NCBI GenBank assembly: GCA_002363635.1
Contig: DEWM01000118.1
Location: forward strand, 8,361 to 18,879
DNA length: 10,519 bases
Direction: 5' to 3'
Source of the DNA: Caryophanales bacterium UBA3210
GTDB taxonomy: Bacteria; Bacillota_I; Bacilli_A; RFN20; CAG-449
The first letter of the stretch is position 1, and the number at the start of each line of letters is the position of its first letter. This document shows positions 5,800-10,519 of the stretch, piece by piece. The notes below the pieces were generated by a model. The model ran no database searches, was not told where the DNA came from, and was given only the letters and a program-made list of their open reading frames with translations. The position numbers and the translations under genes are program-made.

Positions 5800-7818
5800 T
5801 TAATCTATCAAATTTAATTCTTCGTTTTCTTCTTTTAGCTTATTTAAGCAATAATCATAATATGTTTTGTTTTCATCATTATCTAGAGATGAAAGTATTG
5901 TTGCTACTTCATTTCTTGCCACTTCAAACATTTTAAAATCTGAAATAATATTTAAAGATGAAAATGTTGGGAAACCTGATTGCTCTACTCCCATAAAGTC
6001 ACCTGGTCCTCTTCTTTTCATATCTTCTTCCGAAATATCAAAACCATTATTATTATTTTCTAAGAACATTAAGCGAGAAGCATCTTCATTTTCTTCAAAA
6101 TGGTCTACTAATAAACAATATGCCTCTTCTCCATTTCTTCCTACTCTTCCCCTTAATTGATGTAAAGAAGCTAGCCCAAATGAGTTGGCACTAAAAATAA
6201 TAATTCCTCCTGCAGTTTTAACATCAATTCCGAGTTCGACTATGGTTGTTGAAACTAAAATAGGAGTCTTATTAGACTTAAAATCATTTAGTATGGAGAC
6301 TTTGTCATCATTTTTTAATTTACCATGTAAAAGCGCGATTTTATCGTCATAAATAGAAGAATAATGTTCATACACTTCTTCGGAAGAAGCTTTATTTCCT
6401 CCATAATAAATTTTTGGACAAACCATAAAAACTTGACGATTGTTTTTTAAACAATAATCTATTAATGAAGTAATTTTTTCTGAATCATAATCTACTACTT
6501 TTGTTTTTACAACATGCTTTTCTGTTGGATACATAGTTAATGATGAAACGTCTAAATCTCCGTAGATTGATAAAGCAAGGGTTCGTGGAATAGGTGTCGC
6601 ACTCATAAGTAATAAATCTACTTGATCACCTTTATTTGCCAAAGTATTTCTTTGGTTTACTCCAAATCTATGTTGCTCATCGATAATAGCAAGACTTAAT
6701 TTTTTGTATTCTACAGTTGAAGAAAATAATGCATGAGTTCCTACAACTATATCTGCTTCTCCGTTCTTTATTTGTTCTTTTATTTCATTCTTTTTACTTT
6801 GCGTTAATGAGCCTATTAATAAAACGACATTAATTCCATAGTCTTTAAAAAATGATTTTACTGAATCATAATGTTGTCTTGCTAATGAATCAGTTGGTGC
6901 AAGTAGTACACCTTGTCCTTTTCTTAAATAGTTTGCGTATAACGATGTGACTGCAACTATTGTTTTACCTGTTCCTACATCACCTTGTAATAATCGATAC
7001 ATTAATTTTTTACTTTTCATATCAAGAACTATTTCTCGTATTGAAGTAACCTGATCTTTAGTTAATTTATAAGGTAAATTCTTTACGAAATCATTGATTT
7101 TATTTGTATTAATTTCAACATCTATTGTTTTTTCTAATTGTTCGTTTTGTAATCGGATTAATTTATTCTTAAAACAGTATTCTAAGCATTCTTCAAACTT
7201 TAATGTTCGTAAGCCTAAAGCTACATCTTCTCTTGTTTTTGGGAAATGTACTTTGTCTAGAGCTTCTATATGAGTTAATAAATTATATTTATTAATTAAA
7301 TAAGATGGAGTTAAGGTTTTAATTTCAGTATTTACCGCGTCAAATGTGCGTTTTAAAAGCGCTAAATATGTTGCGTGACCAATTTGTGATGGTAAATGAT
7401 AAACAGGCTGTAAAGAGTCATTTTTATCTATTTCTCCGACTTTAATTTTCTTAACATTAATATTAATTTTTGAGCCTGAAATCTTTTCTACAGTACCTAC
7501 TAAAGTAAATTTATCTTGTAATGATAAAGTTTTTGAATAATATGGTTGATTAAAGACTACACATTCATATAAATAAGGAGAACTAAAAGACATAAATGTG
7601 AATCTAATAATTGATAAATTGCCATTATTAAAAGACTTAACATTTGAAACTAATCTACCAAAAAGTACTATCTGTCCTTTTTCATGTAATTTTGTTTCAT
7701 CACTATAAGAAAAATCTTCATATCGATATGGTAAATAATTTACCATCTCTTCTGAAGTAGTAATGTTAAGTAATTTTAGTCCTTCTAGTAAGTTTTCTGA
7801 TTTTGTTAATAGTTTCAT
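5800..7818 (-). CDS. recG: ATP-dependent DNA helicase RecG
   Basis: Double-stranded-DNA translocase that remodels stalled replication forks and branch-migrates Holliday junctions. At 672 residues it is of normal length. The N-terminal wedge (OB-fold) region spans about 1-150, with the family's LPYRYEDFS at 29-37. The helicase motifs follow in order: Walker A GDVGTGKT at 279-286, DEQHRFG at 380-386 (DEQH box), SATPIPRTLAL at 406-416, TTIVELGIDV at 524-533, and QLRGRVGR at 554-561. RRGPGDFMG (602-610) and VEQSGFP (611-617) are the conserved C-terminal RecG signatures. The start has an ATAGGAAAT ribosome site. The protein contains no tryptophan. A terminator lies between it and fakA, and no clear promoter follows that terminator, so expression may depend on read-through. 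Confidence 0.97.
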   Translation of the reverse strand: MKLLTKSENLLEGLKLLNITTSEEMVNYLPYRYEDFSYSDETKLHEKGQIVLFGRLVSNVKSFNNGNLSIIRFTFMSFSSPYLYECVVFNQPYYSKTLSLQDKFTLVGTVEKISGSKININVKKIKVGEIDKNDSLQPVYHLPSQIGHATYLALLKRTFDAVNTEIKTLTPSYLINKYNLLTHIEALDKVHFPKTREDVALGLRTLKFEECLEYCFKNKLIRLQNEQLEKTIDVEINTNKINDFVKNLPYKLTKDQVTSIREIVLDMKSKKLMYRLLQGDVGTGKTIVAVTSLYANYLRKGQGVLLAPTDSLARQHYDSVKSFFKDYGINVVLLIGSLTQSKKNEIKEQIKNGEADIVVGTHALFSSTVEYKKLSLAIIDEQHRFGVNQRNTLANKGDQVDLLLMSATPIPRTLALSIYGDLDVSSLTMYPTEKHVVKTKVVDYDSEKITSLIDYCLKNNRQVFMVCPKIYYGGNKASSEEVYEHYSSIYDDKIALLHGKLKNDDKVSILNDFKSNKTPILVSTTIVELGIDVKTAGGIIIFSANSFGLASLHQLRGRVGRNGEEAYCLLVDHFEENEDASRLMFLENNNNGFDISEEDMKRRGPGDFMGVEQSGFPTFSSLNIISDFKMFEVARNEVATILSSLDNDENKTYYDYCLNKLKEENEELNLID

Positions 7819-7841
7819 ATATTTCCTATTTTAATATTAAG

Positions 7842-7865
7842 AAAAAAGGGCTTTTGCCCTTTTTC
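7842..7865 (-). terminator. Strong rho-independent terminator after fakA
   Basis: On the minus strand AAAAAGGGC, loop AAAA, and GCCCTTTTT form a nine-base-pair stem (7864-7856 with 7851-7843). The GGGC/GCCC core is at the loop end and the six-T run (7847-7842) follows the GCCC. The element begins immediately at the fakA TAG stop. The plus strand has the mirrored arrangement, so it could act in both directions. It fits a classic intrinsic terminator and would limit transcription into recG. Confidence 0.85.
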
Positions 7866-9517
7866 TATTCAACACCAATAATGAATGAGTATACTGGTTG
7901 TTTTCCAATTCTTACATCTAAATCACATTCTGGGAATTCTTCAGCGATTAAATCTGAGATTTCTTCTTGTTCTTTAGTTGTGATATCTTCACCGCAAATA
8001 ACTTGGATGATTGATGATTCTTCATTAACCATTTCTTTAAGCATTAACATTGTTGCTTTTAATTTGTTTGGATCTGAAGTAACAATCTTCTTACCAAATA
8101 AAGCAATATAATGACCTTTTGTTACCTTAACACCATCGATTTCTGTATCTCTAATTGCGTATGTAACTTGTCCTGATTTTACTTGAGTTAATGCTCCATT
8201 CATTTCGCTTTCGTTTTCGTCTGCTGAACTTTCTGGGTTAAATACCATACATGCAGCAAGTCCTTGTGGAATTGTTTTTGAAGGAATAACTTTTACGTTA
8301 ACTTCTTTTCCTTTGTAGACTGTTGCAGCTTGTGAAGCAGCCATAACGATATTACCGTTATTTGGAAGGATATAAACGTTTTTAGCATGAACTTTTTCAA
8401 TTGCTTCTACGAAGTCATTTGTTGATGGGTTCATTGTTTGTCCACCTGAAACAATGTAATCGACTTGATATTCTTTAAATAAATCTTCAATACCTTCACC
8501 TGCACAGCATGAAATAATTGCAGAATCTTTCCATTCAATTTTTTCTTCTGTCTTTTCTGGTTTATCGTTTGTTTCACTTGGGAACTTAACATTTTCTGTT
8601 TCTTTTTCTAATGTGTTTTCAACTTTTACTTTGATGAATTCACCAAATTGTTGAGCATATGATAAGACTGAGCCTGAGTTGCTTGTATGAATGTGAGCTT
8701 TTAAAATCTTGCCTTCAACAAAATATGCTAATACTTGGCCTCTTGATTCAAGAACAGTTTGAACTCTCTTTTCTACAAATACTTTCTTGCCTTCTTTTGA
8801 AGCATCTTCTGGTAAACGTAAGACGAATTCAACATTATATGGATTACTTTCATCTCCTGATTTTTGTGCTGTTTCAGTTGATGTTGCCATTTGTTTTTCA
8901 ATGACTTTACCATTTAATGCTGATTCAAATCCTTCGAAGATTTTTACTAAACCAGCACCGCCTGAGTCAACTACACCAACTTCTTTTAAAACTGGTAATA
9001 ATTCAGGTGTTCTTGCAAGTGATGCTTTAGCTTCTGTTAAGAAAATATCAAATGCTTTTTCAATTGACATTGATGGGGTTGCTTTTTCTCTTAAAAGATC
9101 TGCAGCTTCTCTAATAACTGTTAAAATTGTACCTTCAACTGGTTGCATAACAGCTTTATAAGCTACTTCTTTACCTTTAACAAATGCATCTGCCATTTCA
9201 TCTGCATTGATTTCTGTTTTTCCATCGATTGATTTTGCAAATCCTCTAAAGATTTGAGATAAAATAACACCAGAGTTTCCTCTTGCGCCCATTAATAAAC
9301 CTTTAGAAAATGCCTTTGCAATTTCATGTACGCTTGTATCATTTCTATACTGGATTTCTTTTGCACCAGATTGAATTGCGAGGTTCATGTTAATACCTGT
9401 ATCTCCATCTGGAACTGGGAAAACGTTGAGTGCATCAACTTCTGGGTAGTGATTGAATAAATTGTTTGCACCCGAAATAATCATTTGCTTTAATAAAGCA
9501 CCATCAATAACTTTCAT
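7865..9517 (-). CDS. fakA: Fatty acid kinase subunit FakA (DhaL/Dak2-type, YloV)
   Basis: ATP-binding subunit of fatty acid kinase. With a FakB carrier protein it phosphorylates exogenous fatty acids to acyl-phosphate, which then enters the PlsX/PlsY pathway. At 550 residues it has the family's length. The N-terminal DhaL-type kinase domain (about 1-200) has FPVPDGDTGINM at 33-44 (the aspartates bind Mg-ATP), GARGNSGVILSQ at 77-88 and DSGGAGL at 184-190. A middle domain (about 220-300) carries AHIHT at 274-278. An acidic linker (about 300-330) leads to the C-terminal FakB-type domain, with CCAGEG at 337-342. The family's usual YCTEF motif reads YNVEF at 227-231, so a cysteine implicated in metal binding is replaced. 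The ribosome site AAGAAAGGA begins at the asp23 stop, 13 bases from the ATG, unusually far; no nearer start exists in frame. No fakB is in the window. Confidence 0.95.
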   Translation of the reverse strand: MKVIDGALLKQMIISGANNLFNHYPEVDALNVFPVPDGDTGINMNLAIQSGAKEIQYRNDTSVHEIAKAFSKGLLMGARGNSGVILSQIFRGFAKSIDGKTEINADEMADAFVKGKEVAYKAVMQPVEGTILTVIREAADLLREKATPSMSIEKAFDIFLTEAKASLARTPELLPVLKEVGVVDSGGAGLVKIFEGFESALNGKVIEKQMATSTETAQKSGDESNPYNVEFVLRLPEDASKEGKKVFVEKRVQTVLESRGQVLAYFVEGKILKAHIHTSNSGSVLSYAQQFGEFIKVKVENTLEKETENVKFPSETNDKPEKTEEKIEWKDSAIISCCAGEGIEDLFKEYQVDYIVSGGQTMNPSTNDFVEAIEKVHAKNVYILPNNGNIVMAASQAATVYKGKEVNVKVIPSKTIPQGLAACMVFNPESSADENESEMNGALTQVKSGQVTYAIRDTEIDGVKVTKGHYIALFGKKIVTSDPNKLKATMLMLKEMVNEESSIIQVICGEDITTKEQEEISDLIAEEFPECDLDVRIGKQPVYSFIIGVE

Positions 9518-9537
9518 ATTTAAAAAATAATCCTTTC

Positions 9538-9894
9538 TTAAATACTCTTAACGCCTTGAACATAGACATTTACTCTATCGAACTTGACGTTAAAAGTCTT
9601 CTCGAGGTCAAATTTTACTTTCTTCTGAACTTGAGAAACAATTTCAGTTACTCTTAATCCGTAACCTACAACGATATATAAATCTACTTCAATAGATGAT
9701 CCACGTTTAATTACAGTAACACCCTTTGAGTAGTTTTCAACATTTAATAATTCGTTGATTTCATCAGCTAATGATTTTTTTGAGCTGAGTCCAACAACAC
9801 CATAACACTGTCTTGCAGCATTTGAAGCAACCTGTTTAATTGCATCGCTGGAAATATTAATTGATCCATATTGATTCTTCTTATCGATATCCAT
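9538..9894 (-). CDS. yloU: Asp23/YloU family (DUF322) protein
   Basis: Small Asp23/Gls24-family protein. Members are abundant, often membrane-associated in staphylococci, and linked to envelope stress; the yloU copy is typically encoded just before fakA, as here. Family features include YGSINISSDAIKQVASNAA near the N terminus and VDLYIVVGYG with VQKKVK in the second half. I prefer the ATG at 9894 (MDIDKKNQYG, 118 residues) over a TTG six bases upstream. The GGGAGGAG ribosome site is about ten bases from the ATG but only about four from the TTG. The stop codon TAA at 9538 starts the ribosome site of fakA, which follows after 20 bases, so the two form an operon. The biochemical role is unknown. 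Confidence 0.92.
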   Translation of the reverse strand: MDIDKKNQYGSINISSDAIKQVASNAARQCYGVVGLSSKKSLADEINELLNVENYSKGVTVIKRGSSIEVDLYIVVGYGLRVTEIVSQVQKKVKFDLEKTFNVKFDRVNVYVQGVKSI

Positions 9895-9901
9895 AATCAA
9901 T

Positions 9902-9910
9902 TCTCCTCCC
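9902..9910 (-). promoter_or_regulatory. Strong ribosome binding site that decides the yloU start
   Basis: The minus strand reads GGGAGGAGA, a near-complete match to the anti-Shine-Dalgarno sequence. It lies about ten bases before ATG 9894 and about four before TTG 9900, which favours the ATG as start. Confidence 0.75.
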
Positions 9911-9923
9911 TAATGGTAAAAAC

Positions 9924-9934
9924 ATTTTATCATA
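9924..9934 (-). promoter_or_regulatory. Extended -10 promoter for yloU-fakA
   Basis: The minus strand reads TATGATAAAAT, with TAAAAT at 9929-9924 and TG one base before it. There is no TTGACA-like box 16-18 bases upstream; that place is taken by a perfect palindrome. The predicted start is near 9917, giving a leader of about 23 bases that contains the ribosome site. Confidence 0.65.
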
Positions 9935-9955
9935 ATATACAATATTATTGTATAT
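9935..9955. promoter_or_regulatory. 21-bp palindrome at the yloU-fakA promoter, candidate operator
   Basis: Ten-base arms ATATACAATA and TATTGTATAT surround a single central base (9945) without mismatch. The element abuts the extended -10 motif and covers the spacer and -35 position, a location where a bound protein would block RNA polymerase. There is no T-run suggestive of a terminator. I do not recognise the box. It differs from the repeat at the plsX promoter. It is composed almost wholly of A and T, so chance cannot be excluded. Confidence 0.5.
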
Positions 9956-9973
9956 AAAGTTAACCAAATTTTA

Positions 9974-9998
9974 TTTTATAAGCCTAATTTTTTATAAG
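9974..9998. repeat. Nine-base direct repeat in the CBS-yloU gap
   Basis: TTTTATAAG occurs at 9974-9982 and again at 9990-9998, a spacing of 16 bases, within the 110-base AT-rich gap between the CBS gene and yloU. The rest of the gap holds the yloU promoter and palindrome. I see no convincing hairpin terminator for the CBS gene there. The repeat may be a chance product of base composition. Confidence 0.35.
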
Positions 9999-10004
9999 TT
10001 TTAA

Positions 10005-10436
10005 TTAATTTTTAATACTTTTAGAATCAAAAGTAAAGTTCTCATCATATAAATATGTCAAAATTGTTTTTCTTTTTATAATTCCAATAAACATTCCTCT
10101 ATCATCAGTTAAAGGAATAAAGTTTTGATCAAGTGCTAATTTAATTATTTCATTTAATTTTGAATTAATTGATAAATTACTATATGGTCTATATCTTGGC
10201 ACACAAAAAAGACGAACATTTTCTGCAGTTTTTAAATTAAAGTTTTCATCATTTTTAATAAATCTAAGTAAATCCCCTTCAGAAACAGTTCCTTTATAGA
10301 TGCCATTTTTATCAACCAAAGGAATAACAGAAAATTTATAATAATCCATTTTTTCTAATGCTTGTCTAATTGTCATATCTTCTTCTAAAAAACTAGTATC
10401 AGCTTTAGGTGTAATAAATCTTAAAATATTTTCCAT
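10005..10436 (-). CDS. Two-CBS-domain protein, probable nucleotide sensor
   Basis: A 143-residue protein made almost only of a CBS-domain pair, at about 15-61 (ending GTVSEGDLLRFI) and 84-130 (containing FIPLTDDRGMFIGIIKRKTIL). Stand-alone CBS pairs usually bind adenine nucleotides and report energy or signalling state to a partner. It belongs to a family common in Bacillota whose N terminus resembles FxTPKxxxxxLxxDxTIRQALEKM. Its size and plan recall the c-di-AMP-binding CBS proteins DarB and CbpB, but I see too little similarity to call it an orthologue. It has its own promoter, and a GGGAG ribosome site nine bases before the ATG. It is upstream of yloU-fakA but is probably a separate unit. 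Ligand and partner are unknown. Confidence 0.88.
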   Translation of the reverse strand: MENILRFITPKADTSFLEEDMTIRQALEKMDYYKFSVIPLVDKNGIYKGTVSEGDLLRFIKNDENFNLKTAENVRLFCVPRYRPYSNLSINSKLNEIIKLALDQNFIPLTDDRGMFIGIIKRKTILTYLYDENFTFDSKSIKN

Positions 10437-10459
10437 AATAAATTTCTCCCTTAAATCAA

Positions 10460-10488
10460 ATTATATCATATGGGTGTATATATATCAA
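10460..10488 (-). promoter_or_regulatory. Complete promoter for the CBS-domain gene
   Basis: On the minus strand TTGATA (10488-10483) and TATAAT (10465-10460) are separated by exactly 17 bases, and TG one base before TATAAT makes it an extended -10. This is the best promoter in the window. The predicted start near 10453 leaves a leader of about 17 bases, largely the GGGAG ribosome site. Confidence 0.82.
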
Positions 10489-10519
10489 AAATATAGGATC
10501 CCGCTGAAAGTAAAAAAAA
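10489..10519. other. Window-edge fragment of unknown role
   Basis: The last bases read as eight T on the minus strand followed by ACTTTCAGCGGGATCC. The T-run could be the tail of a terminator for a gene lying beyond the window, but the hairpin, if any, is not included. Nothing else is recognisable. Confidence 0.2.

Noticed and set aside
7831..7840. Ten-base palindrome TTAATATTAA before recG
   Set aside because: Short and purely A/T; expected by chance in this composition and not placed at a promoter.
8787..9161. 124-codon plus-strand frame opposite fakA
   Set aside because: Antisense to the DhaL domain of FakA; no ribosome site or recognisable domain.
9895..9900. TTG start for yloU giving two extra residues
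   Set aside because: Too close to the ribosome site, while the ATG at 9894 has proper spacing.
1..10519. Mobile elements, CRISPR arrays, tRNA or rRNA genes, riboswitches
   Set aside because: I looked for terminal repeats, spaced repeats and conserved RNA patterns in the gaps and found none; intergenic regions are all about 110 bases or less.

Overview
This is an AT-rich window (roughly one third G+C by eye) in which every supported gene lies on the minus strand, so transcription runs from high to low coordinates. Gene content and order point to the low-GC Gram-positive bacteria (Bacillota): Asp23/YloU, fatty acid kinase FakA, RecG, PlsX, RNase III, FtsY, YlxM and Ffh follow the Bacillus order yloU-fakA-...-recG-fapR-plsX-...-rnc-smc-ftsY-ylxM-ffh, with several members missing. 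The compact layout, the AT-rich codons, the absence of UGA among ten visible stop codons and the use of UGG for tryptophan would suit a relative of Erysipelotrichia, RF39 or Acholeplasma. This is inference; no rRNA or other decisive marker is present.

Right part (10519 to about 7840): a 143-residue two-CBS-domain protein has a good promoter of its own. After a 110-base AT-rich gap comes asp23 (yloU) followed by fakA. The asp23 promoter has an extended -10 box and a 21-bp near-perfect palindrome where the -35 box should be. A strong hairpin terminator closes fakA.

Middle (about 7820 to 4170): recG is followed by a 522-residue protein with four predicted membrane segments and about nine Sel1-type repeats. 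It sits where Bacillus carries fapR, the lipid-synthesis repressor gene. A small hairpin terminator follows it.

Left part (4153 to 1): a tightly packed operon plsX-rnc-ftsY-(86-residue membrane protein)-ylxM-ffh, with overlaps or gaps of 12 bases or fewer. Its single visible promoter has an extended -10 and a 21-bp inverted repeat across the -35 region, a candidate operator. ffh runs off the left edge, so its M domain is not seen.

Functionally the window joins phospholipid precursor synthesis (FakA makes acyl-phosphate from exogenous fatty acid, PlsX from acyl-ACP) with co-translational membrane targeting (Ffh, FtsY, YlxM), plus RNA processing (RNase III) and replication-fork rescue (RecG). 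Most of it is conserved housekeeping. The less expected items are the Sel1 membrane protein in the fapR slot, the small membrane protein inside the SRP operon, the two palindromes at promoters, and motif departures in PlsX and FakA. I see no CRISPR array, mobile element, tRNA, rRNA or phage gene. No gene-free stretch exceeds about 110 bases.
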